A stretch of 25,343 nucleotides of DNA. Origin: DATKZH01 sp964475955. Lineage in GTDB: Bacteria; Planctomycetota; Planctomycetia; Pirellulales; Thermoguttaceae. How positions within the stretch are numbered: the first letter of the stretch is position 1; every line of letters starts with the position of its first letter. The notes under the pieces were generated by a model. It made no database searches. It worked only from the letters and a program-made list of their open reading frames with translations, and was not told where the DNA came from. The position numbers were made by a program, and so were the translations under genes. Below, piece after piece: positions 16,227-23,140 of this stretch. The stretch spans positions 1-25,343 of the forward strand of contig CAYYZY010000114.1 in assembly GCA_964475955.1 (NCBI GenBank), written 5' to 3'.

Positions 16227-16329
16227 CGAACGTGGGGCACGTTTCCAACGTGCCCACAACCCAATGGCACGTTGGAAACGTGCCCCACAACAGGCGCGCA
16301 CCAGGCGCGCATCGTCACGGTCAGAGACT
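16227..16329. repeat. About 105-base dispersed element with family A palindrome pair (copy 1)
   Basis: Two family A hairpins at 16235-16255 and 16266-16284 (arms GGCACGTT and AACGTGCC) in opposite orientation, then GCGCACCAGGCGCGCATC and AGAGACTC. Nearly the same series stands at 21479-21583. Here it fills the gap between the protease gene and its inhibitor gene. Confidence 0.85.
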
Positions 16330-17397
16330 CTACAAGACCTTCACTTCGCGCCAGCCCTTTTCCACGGCCCCTTCTTCGAGGCTGCCCGGGCCGAACTCGT
16401 CGCGGGCGACCCGGATCATGACCATGGCCGCGCCCTGGAAGTCGACGGCGCGACCGAGGCGTTCGCACAGGGCCCGGTACCAGATGCGGCCGGCCCTTTG
16501 CCAGGCGTAGCCGCCCAACTCCATGGCCGTCACGTAGAACGCGTGGCTGGGGATGCCCGAGTTGAGGTGCACGCCGCCGCGGTCGTCGTGAAAGGGGAGG
16601 CCGCGGTAGTCGTCCATGGTCGCGCCCTGCGGGTCGTTGCCCAGGACGGGGTGGTTCTGGTAGGCGGTGCCGGGGGCCTTGAGCGAGCGCATGGCGCAGC
16701 CTTCGGCCAGAAGCACGCCGTCGCCGATGAGCCAGTCGGCCGCCCGGGCCTCCTGGCCGTAGGACCGCTGTTTGACCATCGAGCCGAGCACGTCGGCGAA
16801 CGATTCGTGCAGGGCGCCGCTTTGGAACTGGTAGTCGAGGTTGGCCTCGTACTGGATCACGCCGTGCGAGAGCTCGTGGGCGATGATGTCGAGGTCCTTG
16901 GTGAACCGGGTGAACAGCTGGCCGTCGCCGTCGCCGTAGACCATCTGCCGGCCGTTCCAGAAGGCGTTGCTGAAGCGGCGGCCGAAGTGGACGGTGGAAT
17001 CGATCGCCATGCCTCGGTCGTCGATCGAGTTGCGCCCGTACTCGTCGCGGTAGAAGAAGTAGGTGAGCCCGGCGCCGGCGAAGGCCTCGTCGACCGCCGC
17101 GTCGCCGGTGGGGGGATCGGCGTCGCCGCGCACGAGCGTGCCGGGCAGGACCTCGGCGCCACCGGCGTCGTACACCCGGCGACCGACCACGGCCGGCTCG
17201 GAAACGGGCGACTCGGGCCGCGACATCTCGCCGGAGGCGAGCCGCGACTGGACCGCGATCCGCTCGCTGCGGATCGTGTCGGACCGGGCCATCGCCTCGG
17301 CCGCCGCCGTGCGAAGCTCTTCCGGCCCGTACTGCCGCATCTGCTCCAGCATGTAGGGCGGAATGGCGAACTTGGGAATCGAGGTGCTGTAAGACAC
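16330..17397 (-). CDS. Protealysin-like M4 metallopeptidase
   Basis: A 355-residue zinc metalloprotease of the thermolysin family. HELSH (H174, E175, H178) is the active site, and E198 in GALHESFADVLG is the third zinc ligand; GGVHLNSGIPSHAFY near 255-270 holds the catalytic His region. There is no export signal. The short N-terminal part with IPPYMLEQM (12-20) is the brief propeptide typical of protealysin-like enzymes, not the long FTP propeptide of secreted thermolysins. The start is GTG at 17397, preceded by AGGAG; a longer frame to 17724 overlaps the URO-D-like gene and is a shadow. The gene follows the URO-D-like gene by 35 bases and precedes the inhibitor gene. Cytoplasmic or non-classically released action is expected, as for protealysin. 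Confidence 0.93.
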   Translation of the reverse strand: MSYSTSIPKFAIPPYMLEQMRQYGPEELRTAAAEAMARSDTIRSERIAVQSRLASGEMSRPESPVSEPAVVGRRVYDAGGAEVLPGTLVRGDADPPTGDAAVDEAFAGAGLTYFFYRDEYGRNSIDDRGMAIDSTVHFGRRFSNAFWNGRQMVYGDGDGQLFTRFTKDLDIIAHELSHGVIQYEANLDYQFQSGALHESFADVLGSMVKQRSYGQEARAADWLIGDGVLLAEGCAMRSLKAPGTAYQNHPVLGNDPQGATMDDYRGLPFHDDRGGVHLNSGIPSHAFYVTAMELGGYAWQRAGRIWYRALCERLGRAVDFQGAAMVMIRVARDEFGPGSLEEGAVEKGWREVKVL

Positions 17398-17432
17398 GAC
17401 GGCTCTCCTCTCGCTGAACGGGTAGGTCGAAG

Positions 17433-18563
17433 TCAACCGGCCCGCGCCATCGGGACTTCCCCTCGCTGCCGGACCATCTGCGTGATGCGCTCGACGCGCT
17501 CGATCTTCGTGCCGGGCATGGCGTTGTCGGCGATGCCCAGGATGAACGCACGCCCGGGGGCGACGGTGCGGAACACGCCGTCCATGTACTGTTCGAACTG
17601 CTCGTCGGAAAAGGGCTCTTCGAGGATCACCGAGGGGACGCCGCCCCAGACGATCACGCGGTCGCCCCAGGCCGCCCGGGCCTCGGCCAGCGTGGTTTCG
17701 ACCATCGGGTGCGTGGCAAAGCACTCGGCCATGCCGAAGCCGGCCCGCTCGATCTGCGCGAGGATGTGCCGCGTGTCGTTGTCGGCGTGCAGGGCGAGCA
17801 CCTTGCCCCGGTCGCGGAGCCTGGGGGCGAGTTCCCGGTAGTACGGGAGGATGAATCGCTCGAAGATCGGCGGCGGCGTCATCTGGCTCGACAGGTGATG
17901 CCCGTGCATCAGCAGCCGTGCCGGCGAGTCGAGCATGTGCTTCCAGACCGTCTCCCGGTACTTGTCGGCGAGCACGGCCACCAGGCGCTCCACCTGGGGC
18001 GCGTAGTCGTTCAGGTGGAAATAGGCCTGATCGTAGCCGACCGGCGCCCGCATCCAGTGGTGCATGGGGCAGTCGCCGCAGTTGACCATGGGGTAGCCGT
18101 CGTCGCCCACGTCGCGCTCGTACGCCTCGTACTCCTCGAAGGCGGGCGTGTACCGGGTGTGCTCGACGAGGTACTCGACGACCGGGTAGTCCTCGCGCCG
18201 CTTGAGCATGAAGCCGACTTCCGCGTCCTGGATGCCCGTGGCGCGCAATCGGTCGGTGCCGCGGAGCCGCGTGGAAACGGTGCCCACCGGGGTGACGTAT
18301 TCGGTGATCGTCTCCAGGTCGCCGTGGCGGCGGGTGCGGATCTCGACGCCCTCGAGTTCGATGCGGTAGATGATCGCGTCGCGGGCCGCCGTGCCGCCGA
18401 ACGCCGCGCGTTCGACTTCGCGCAGGCTCAAGCCCCCGTAGCGATCGGGAAGCGTGCCTTCGCGCCGGTTGGCCTCGTACCAGATCGCCAGCCGGGGGAT
18501 CCAGGGGATGCGGTCGGGCAGCTTGCCGTCGAGGATCGCCAGAAGCCGCTCGCGGTTGGTCAT
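17433..18563 (-). CDS. URO-D/MtaA superfamily protein
   Basis: A 376-residue protein of the uroporphyrinogen decarboxylase fold. It starts MTNRERLLAILDGKLPDRIPW, the usual beginning of the non-heme members, and contains HADNDTRHIL near 277-286, GMAECFATHPM near 295, and VWGGVPSVIL near 322, corresponding to the conserved barrel strands. These proteins include MtaA-type methylcobamide transferases and many planctomycete proteins of unknown substrate. The arginines of true HemE are not obvious, so heme synthesis is unlikely. It is the first gene of the set with the M4 protease. Confidence 0.85.
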   Translation of the reverse strand: MTNRERLLAILDGKLPDRIPWIPRLAIWYEANRREGTLPDRYGGLSLREVERAAFGGTAARDAIIYRIELEGVEIRTRRHGDLETITEYVTPVGTVSTRLRGTDRLRATGIQDAEVGFMLKRREDYPVVEYLVEHTRYTPAFEEYEAYERDVGDDGYPMVNCGDCPMHHWMRAPVGYDQAYFHLNDYAPQVERLVAVLADKYRETVWKHMLDSPARLLMHGHHLSSQMTPPPIFERFILPYYRELAPRLRDRGKVLALHADNDTRHILAQIERAGFGMAECFATHPMVETTLAEARAAWGDRVIVWGGVPSVILEEPFSDEQFEQYMDGVFRTVAPGRAFILGIADNAMPGTKIERVERITQMVRQRGEVPMARAG

Positions 18564-18924
18564 CGCGCGTCCCTCGTTAGCTGCCGGAGCCCTCGTCGAC
18601 CCGTGCGAAGGGCGTGGGAACAGGCCAGCCTCCGGCTACATTTTGACTTTTCCGCCCGGCATTGCAAGAATGGGCAGCAGGCTCGCGGGAGGGAGGCCGG
18701 CTCTCAGGAGTATCGGCAAGGGTGTCTGGGGTCGAGCGCAGCGAGCCCCCAGTTGGCCGTGCAATGGAAACTCGCTGCTCGCGACTCGGACCCAGCCACC
18801 CTTGATGCACGCCGGTGCGAAGCCTGCTTTGGCCGGCTCGGGAGAGCGTCGGCGGAAGTTACGTCAATCACGCGGGTGCGGCGCGATCGCCGGCCCGCAG
18901 ACCTTATGGGAAAAGGTAGGCGAA
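18564..18924. other. Intergenic region with a long inverted-repeat element
   Basis: 361 bases between divergent genes. No coding frame is believable. The family C inverted-repeat element occupies 18718-18803. Promoters for the URO-D-like gene and the reductase gene should lie on its two sides, but I cannot point to them. Confidence 0.5.
18718..18803. repeat. Family C inverted-repeat element, 86 bases
   Basis: The ends AAGGGTGTCTGGG (18718-18730) and CCCAGCCACCCTT (18791-18803) are inverted repeats with one mismatch in 13. Inside, CGCAGCGAG and CTCGCTGCTC also pair, so the unit could form a long cruciform. A half copy lies at 4504-4515. Confidence 0.65.
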
Positions 18925-19941
18925 GTGTCCAATTACGAGCAATCGGGGATGTCGCGGCGGGCGTTCGTGCGGCGGAGCGGGGCTTTGGCAGGCGGGATGC
19001 TGGCCGCGGGAAGCCCGGCCCTGGGCGCGGGGTCCGGGGAATCGGGCACCGACGAGAAGGTCGTCGACGGCTGGCCGACGCGCGTGCTCGGCCGGACCGA
19101 AGTGCCGGTGACCACGATGACGTTGGGCACGGCCCCTTGCGGTCTGTGCCCCAAGATCCCGCCGCCGGAGATTGCAGGAATCGTCGACGAGGCGCTGGAG
19201 TTGGGGATCACGTCGGTCGACACGGCCCCGGCCTACAAGCAATCGGAAGAGGGGATCGGCCTGGCGCTGGGCCGGCGACGCAAAGACGTCTTCCTCGCCT
19301 CGAAGGTGCTGGCCGACACGGTCGAAGAGGCCGAAAAATCGCTCTCCAGGTCGCTCCGCCTGCTGAAGACCGACTGGATCGACCTGGTCTACTATCACAG
19401 CGTGGGGAGCCACGACGTCGAGCAGGCGCTGGGGCCCGACGGCGTGTTCACGTGGCTGGTGAAGCAGAAGAAGGCCGGCAAGTTCCGGTTCCTGGGGATT
19501 TCGGGGCACCACAAGCCGGGCGCGTTTCCGCAGCTTCTGAAGACGGGCGAGGTCGACGTGCTGCTCACGCTGGTCAACTTCGTCGACCGCCACACGTACC
19601 GATTCGAAGACACGGTGCTGCCGATCGCCCGGGAGCTGAACGTGGGCATCGTGGCCATGAAGGTCTTTGGCGGGGCGAGCAGGAAGGCCGGGTCGTACCC
19701 CAACCCCGACGCCCCGCCGGAGCTCCCACTAGACCAGCTTGAGCGGGCCGTGCGCTACGCGCTGGGCACGCCCGGCGTGGCGACCGCCAACCTGGGCGTA
19801 CACAACGTGGAGCAGCTCCGCAAGAACGTGGCGATGGTCAACCGCTACGAGCCGCTTTCGGCCGACGAGTTGGCCCAGGCCCTCAAGCTCGGCGAGGAGC
19901 TTGCCAAGGAGTGGGGGGAGCATTTCGGGCCCGTTGCGTAG
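18925..19941 (+). CDS. Tat-exported aldo/keto reductase
   Basis: A 338-residue protein. SRRAFVRRSGALAGG near 10-24 is a twin-arginine signal, so folded enzyme with bound cofactor would be exported. The aldo/keto reductase barrel follows: ITSVDTAPAYKQSEEGIG supplies Asp and Tyr of the catalytic tetrad, FLASKVL the Lys, and DLVYYHSV the His. LGISGHH and GIVAMKVFGG are further family strands. It reduces or oxidises carbonyl or sugar substrates; periplasmic members in planctomycetes have no firmly known substrate. The start is GTG at 18925 after AGGTAGG; an ATG at 18949 gives the minimal Tat peptide. Directly after the stop come a tandem repeat and an inverted repeat. Confidence 0.88.
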   Translation: MSNYEQSGMSRRAFVRRSGALAGGMLAAGSPALGAGSGESGTDEKVVDGWPTRVLGRTEVPVTTMTLGTAPCGLCPKIPPPEIAGIVDEALELGITSVDTAPAYKQSEEGIGLALGRRRKDVFLASKVLADTVEEAEKSLSRSLRLLKTDWIDLVYYHSVGSHDVEQALGPDGVFTWLVKQKKAGKFRFLGISGHHKPGAFPQLLKTGEVDVLLTLVNFVDRHTYRFEDTVLPIARELNVGIVAMKVFGGASRKAGSYPNPDAPPELPLDQLERAVRYALGTPGVATANLGVHNVEQLRKNVAMVNRYEPLSADELAQALKLGEELAKEWGEHFGPVA

Positions 19942-19943
19942 GA

Positions 19944-19999
19944 TGAAGGTTGAGGGTTGAGCCGTGTAGGGTGAAGGTTGAGGGTTGAGCCGTGTAGGG
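19944..19999. repeat. Two tandem copies of a 28-base repeat
   Basis: Identical units at 19944-19971 and 19972-19999, rich in GGTTGAGGGTTGAG, beginning three bases after the reductase stop. They run into the family D inverted repeat. Confidence 0.85.
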
Positions 20000-20075
20000 T
20001 GGGTCGAGGTACGAGACCCACGCATCGGAACGCGGCCGATTCCGCATGGGTTTCGTACCCCTCGATCCACCCTAC
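19994..20075. repeat. Family D inverted repeat (full copy)
   Basis: The left end GTAGGGTGGGTCGAGG and right end CCTCGATCCACCCTAC are inverted, and inner GTACGAGACCCA pairs with TGGGTTTCGTAC. The 82-base unit could form a long hairpin between the reductase and the maturase genes. A left-end copy is found at 24420-24441. Confidence 0.75.
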
Positions 20076-20114
20076 GGCATGTGGGCAGTTCTTGGAGGGA
20101 GTCTCCGCTTTTTC

Positions 20115-21446
20115 ATGGCACGTCTTCCCTGGTCGGAAACCGGACTGCACGTGATCGCCAAGCCGATCGGGCCGATCTGCAACCTCCGCTGTGCCTACTG
20201 CTTCTACCTCGAGAAGGAGTCGCTGTATCCCGAGGGCGAGTCGTGGCGCATGTCGGACGAGACGCTCGAGGCGTACGTCCGCCAATACGTCGAGGCCCAG
20301 CCCGAGGCGGTCCGGGAGATCGACTTCGCCTTCCAGGGGGGCGAGCCGACCCTGATGGGGCTCGATTTCTTTCGTCGCGTGGTTGCGCTCCAGAAGAAGC
20401 ACTGCCCGGACGGGAAACGGATCCACAACTCGCTTCAGACGAACGGGGTGCTGCTGGACGACGCGTGGTGCGAGTTCCTCCGCGAGCACGACTTCCTGGT
20501 GGGGCTCTCGATCGACGGCCCCGCGAACCTCCACGACCGGTACCGCCGCGACAAGCAGGGCCGCGGCACGTTCGAGCGGGTCACCGGGGCGATGCGCCGG
20601 CTGTTCCGGCACGGCGTCGACTTCAACGTCCTCTGCTGCGTGAACCGCACCAACGGCGACCACCCGGAGCGCGTCTACCGCTTCTTCCGCGACAGCGGCG
20701 TCGAGTTCCTCCAGTTCATCCCGATCGTGGAGCGCGTCGGCCCGTCGCCTTCGGCGACGCCCCCCGACGATGCGGACGCGGAGAAGCTGGTGAGCGAAAG
20801 GAGCGTGCTTCCGGCGCAGTTCGGCCGGTTCCTGATCGGCGTGTTCGACGAGTGGGTGCGAAACGACGTGGGCCGGGTGTTCGTCCGCGATTTCGACCAG
20901 GCCCTGGCCGCCTGGATGGGCGTCGGCGCGAGCTTGTGCATCTACGCCGAGGAGTGCGGCCGGGCGACCGCCATCGAGCACAACGGCGACCTGTACCGTT
21001 GCGACCACTTCGTCGACCCGGAGCACAAGCTGGGCAACATCCACGAGGCGCCGATCCGCGAACTGGCCAATTCGCCCCGCCAGGAACGCTTCGGGCGCGA
21101 CAAGCGCGAAAAGCTGCCCGCCTGCTGCCGCGAGTGCGACGTGCTGTTCGCCTGCAACGGGGCCTGTCCCAAGGACCGCTTCCTCCGCGCTCCGGGCGGG
21201 GAGCCCGGCCTCAATTACCTGTGCGAAGGGTACCGGGCCTTCTTCCGGCACGTGGCCCCTTCCATGCAGTTCATGGCCGAGGAGGTCCGCGCCGGGCGCC
21301 CGGCCGGGGGGATCATGCGGCGGCTCCGGGCCCAGCGCGAGCGCGCCCGGCAGGCCGCCGAGGCGGGCGGCCACGCCCCGCGCCGCAACGACGTTTGCCC
21401 GTGCGGTTCCGGCAAGAAGTACAAGCACTGCTGCATGCGGCGATAG
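20115..21446 (+). CDS. Anaerobic-type sulfatase-maturating enzyme with SEC-C tail
   Basis: A 443-residue radical SAM enzyme. Cluster cysteines C22, C26 and C29 lie in CNLRCAYC, followed by FAFQGGEPTLMG and LSIDGP, as in anSME. A SPASM region holds the two further clusters (CIYAEECGRATAIEHNGDLYRCDHFV, then CCRECDVLFACNGACPKDR). It oxidises the active-site Cys or Ser of sulfatases to formylglycine. The last 21 residues carry a SEC-C zinc motif with CPCGSGKKYKHCC, an extra not needed for catalysis that may help in contacting other proteins. The sulfatase at 5447 is a possible client. The ATG at 20115 begins the family core; GGAGGGAG lies about 14 bases before it, so an upstream start at 20079 or 20046 is possible. 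Confidence 0.92.
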   Translation: MARLPWSETGLHVIAKPIGPICNLRCAYCFYLEKESLYPEGESWRMSDETLEAYVRQYVEAQPEAVREIDFAFQGGEPTLMGLDFFRRVVALQKKHCPDGKRIHNSLQTNGVLLDDAWCEFLREHDFLVGLSIDGPANLHDRYRRDKQGRGTFERVTGAMRRLFRHGVDFNVLCCVNRTNGDHPERVYRFFRDSGVEFLQFIPIVERVGPSPSATPPDDADAEKLVSERSVLPAQFGRFLIGVFDEWVRNDVGRVFVRDFDQALAAWMGVGASLCIYAEECGRATAIEHNGDLYRCDHFVDPEHKLGNIHEAPIRELANSPRQERFGRDKREKLPACCRECDVLFACNGACPKDRFLRAPGGEPGLNYLCEGYRAFFRHVAPSMQFMAEEVRAGRPAGGIMRRLRAQRERARQAAEAGGHAPRRNDVCPCGSGKKYKHCCMRR

Positions 21447-21478
21447 AATGGGGGAGGGGAATCCGTTTGTCGGTTCTC

Positions 21479-21583
21479 CGAACGTGGGGCACGTTTCCAA
21501 CGTGCCCACAACCGAATGGCACGTTGGAAACGTGCCCCACAAACTCCGCGCACCAGGCGCGCATCATCGCGGGCAGAGACTCC
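21479..21583. repeat. About 105-base dispersed element with family A palindrome pair (copy 2)
   Basis: Family A hairpins at 21487-21507 and 21518-21536, then the GCGCACCAGGCGCGCATC tail and AGAGACTC, as in the copy at 16227-16329. Relative to transcription of the flanking genes the orientation is opposite. It lies between the maturase gene and the next gene. Confidence 0.85.
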
Positions 21584-21632
21584 AAGGCGCGTCGCCGGGG
21601 GTAGAGAAACGGCCGAAGGGACGAGGTGGATC

Positions 21633-22406
21633 ATGAGTCGCAGGTATCGAATTGCAGTTCGCGAGACGTTGCGTCGCGTGGTCCGACGCGAGGACCACGT
21701 GTCGTCGCAACTCGAGCTGCTCGAGGTCCTGCCCGCCGACCAAATGGCCGACCTGCTGGCCGAAGAGTTGGTGCGGCGCGGTTTCGAGCGGAAGGACGGC
21801 TCCCTCACGCGCAAGCAGGGCGGCGTGGAGGTGGCCGTCGACCTGGAGACCGGCGAGGTGACGGTCCGGGCGGCCTCGGAGAAGGAGATCGAGCTGGAAG
21901 GGCAGGCCCGGAGCTCGGCCTACGACGACGCCGGCCCGAGCGGCGGGGCCACGAGGAAGAAGCTCCGCAAGGAGCTGCGCGAGTCGCTGGAAAGGGACGC
22001 CGATCGGGAGGCCGACGAGCTCCAGTCCGAGATCGCCTCCGATCTCCAGCGGGCCCTGTACAAATACACCTCGGGCATGAACGCGGTGCGGCTCCGCAAG
22101 CTGCTCGCGTCGCTCGAAGGGGAGGACTACCCGGCCGACCCGCGGCACGCCTACCGGCAGATCCGCCAGGCCACTTCGGGCGGGCAATTGGAGGTGCCGC
22201 ACGTCGAGCTCGACGGCGACGTGGGCGGGTACGCCAAGGTGAAGCGCCGGCTCAAGTCGGCTTCCCCACGGCCGGGTTTCAACCGACTCGCGCCGTCTGA
22301 AGACCGGCCGAGAAGCCCGGCTGAAGCCGGCTTACCGTTGGGGGGAAACGGGAGAAACGCCTCGCACCCCACCAGCTCAAGCTGGTGGCAAACGCCGGTC
22401 GGCTGA
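21633..22406 (+). CDS. Charged protein of unknown function with repeat-encoded tail
   Basis: A 257-residue protein without a family I can name with confidence. Residues 1-90 form a compact part with RREDHVSSQLELLEVLP and a strand pair around EVAVDLETGEVTVR. Residues about 105-165 are a charged helix rich in E, R, D and K, probably coiled coil. TSGMNAVRLRKLLASLEG looks like another helix. The pattern recalls small accessory proteins of planctomycete AAA+ (FtsH-type ternary) systems, but this is only an impression. The last 45-55 residues are translated from hairpin repeats, and the stop codon lies in a hairpin loop, so the original end was probably replaced. The ATG at 21633 follows GAGGTGG. 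Confidence 0.7.
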   Translation: MSRRYRIAVRETLRRVVRREDHVSSQLELLEVLPADQMADLLAEELVRRGFERKDGSLTRKQGGVEVAVDLETGEVTVRAASEKEIELEGQARSSAYDDAGPSGGATRKKLRKELRESLERDADREADELQSEIASDLQRALYKYTSGMNAVRLRKLLASLEGEDYPADPRHAYRQIRQATSGGQLEVPHVELDGDVGGYAKVKRRLKSASPRPGFNRLAPSEDRPRSPAEAGLPLGGNGRNASHPTSSSWWQTPVG

Positions 22407-22414
22407 AGCCGACC
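22317..22414. repeat. Three tight hairpins inside a gene end
   Basis: Hairpins with 2-base loops: CCGGCT/AGCCGG at 22317-22330, CCACCAGCT/AGCTGGTGG at 22369-22388, and GGTCGGCT/AGCCGACC at 22397-22414. The first and last share the GGCTGAAGCC core. They encode the C-terminal tail of the gene at 21633, whose stop TGA is at 22404-22406. Confidence 0.75.
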
Positions 22415-22476
22415 CGTTCTTGCGCGGCGTTTCCTACGGGCCGCGCGACCCGAATGGGGCGTACGAGTCTTCTCAG

Positions 22477-22524
22477 TCCCGGAGGGACGGCAGCCAATAG
22501 TCCCGGAGGGACGGCAGCCAATAG
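22477..22524. repeat. Two tandem copies of a 24-base repeat
   Basis: Identical units at 22477-22500 and 22501-22524, each with TCCCGGAGGGA and ending in CCAATAG. The number of copies and the lack of spacers exclude a CRISPR array. Confidence 0.85.
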
Positions 22525-22557
22525 CCCCTTACCCAGGGCTGACGCCCTGGGCTATTG
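22519..22557. repeat. Nested hairpin after the tandem repeat
   Basis: Outer arms CAATAGCCC and GGGCTATTG enclose inner arms CCCAGGGC and GCCCTGGG (22532-22539 and 22544-22551). The outer arm uses the end of the second tandem unit. It could stop transcription between the genes at 21633 and 22642. Confidence 0.65.
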
Positions 22558-22641
22558 ACGGTCGCCCCTTCGGGGCTCGCGATGCAGGAGCCGCACGCAC
22601 ATTTCAGGGCCGTTTGGTGGTCCGCGCGGCGTGGGAGCGGC

Positions 22642-22989
22642 TCAGATGGCCTCGCCGCCGCGCTCGCCGGTGCGGATGCGGATACAGTCCTCCAGGGGCA
22701 GGACGAAGACCTTGCCGTCGCCCACCTCGCCTGCGGGCCCGGTTCGGCCGCCCTTGAGGACGGCGTCGATGGTCGGTTCGAGGAATTCCTCGTTGACGGC
22801 GATCATCAACTGGACCTTCCGGACCAGGTTGACGGTGAACTCGTGGCCCCGGTACATCTCGGTGTGCCCCCGCTGGCGCCCGAATCCCTGCACGTCCATC
22901 ACCGTGAGCCGGAAGACCTCCACGTCGGCCAGCGCGGCCTTGACGGCCTCCAGGCGGTTCGGCTGGATAATGGCGATGATCAACTTCAT
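22642..22989 (-). CDS. glnB: PII nitrogen-regulatory protein, T-loop Tyr replaced by Phe
   Basis: A 115-residue PII signal protein, which senses 2-oxoglutarate and ATP/ADP and controls nitrogen uptake and assimilation. It has the family pattern: MKLIIAIIQPNRLEAVKAAL at the start, GFGRQRGHTEMYRG in the T-loop, TGPAGEVGDGKVFVLP as B-loop, and IRIRTGERGGEAI as C-loop. By counting, residue 51, the tyrosine that GlnD uridylylates in enteric PII, is Phe (HEFTVN); Tyr46 is kept. Uridylylation control is therefore unlikely. No amtB or glutamine synthetase gene is adjacent in the window, so glnB or glnK cannot be decided. The ATG at 22989 gives the exact family start. Confidence 0.95.
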   Translation of the reverse strand: MKLIIAIIQPNRLEAVKAALADVEVFRLTVMDVQGFGRQRGHTEMYRGHEFTVNLVRKVQLMIAVNEEFLEPTIDAVLKGGRTGPAGEVGDGKVFVLPLEDCIRIRTGERGGEAI

Positions 22990-23140
22990 GCGTCTTCTCC
23001 GCGTGGGTCCCAATCGGGTCGAGTCGGCCCAACCCCGTTGAGCGTAACATCTTCGCGGCGCTCCGCAAGGGCGTTTCCCGGCAGCCGGGGGCCGGAAGGC
23101 CGCATTTTGGCCCGGGAGCCGGCCGGGCCGGGCCGATCTC

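Noticed and set aside
16216..16290. N-terminal extension of the emfourin-like gene
   Set aside because: The residues (TFPTCH and TLETCPT types) are translated palindrome DNA, also seen at the 21.5 kb copy; the family starts at MKIRF.
15629..17551. Minus-strand open frame of 640 codons
   Set aside because: Overlaps the M4 protease in another frame and is arginine-rich; the protease frame has the HELSH motif.
17433..18563. Heme-pathway uroporphyrinogen decarboxylase (hemE)
   Set aside because: The N-terminus and lack of the HemE arginine pattern fit the non-heme members of the superfamily.
22477..22524. CRISPR array
   Set aside because: Only two units directly joined, no spacers, no cas genes.
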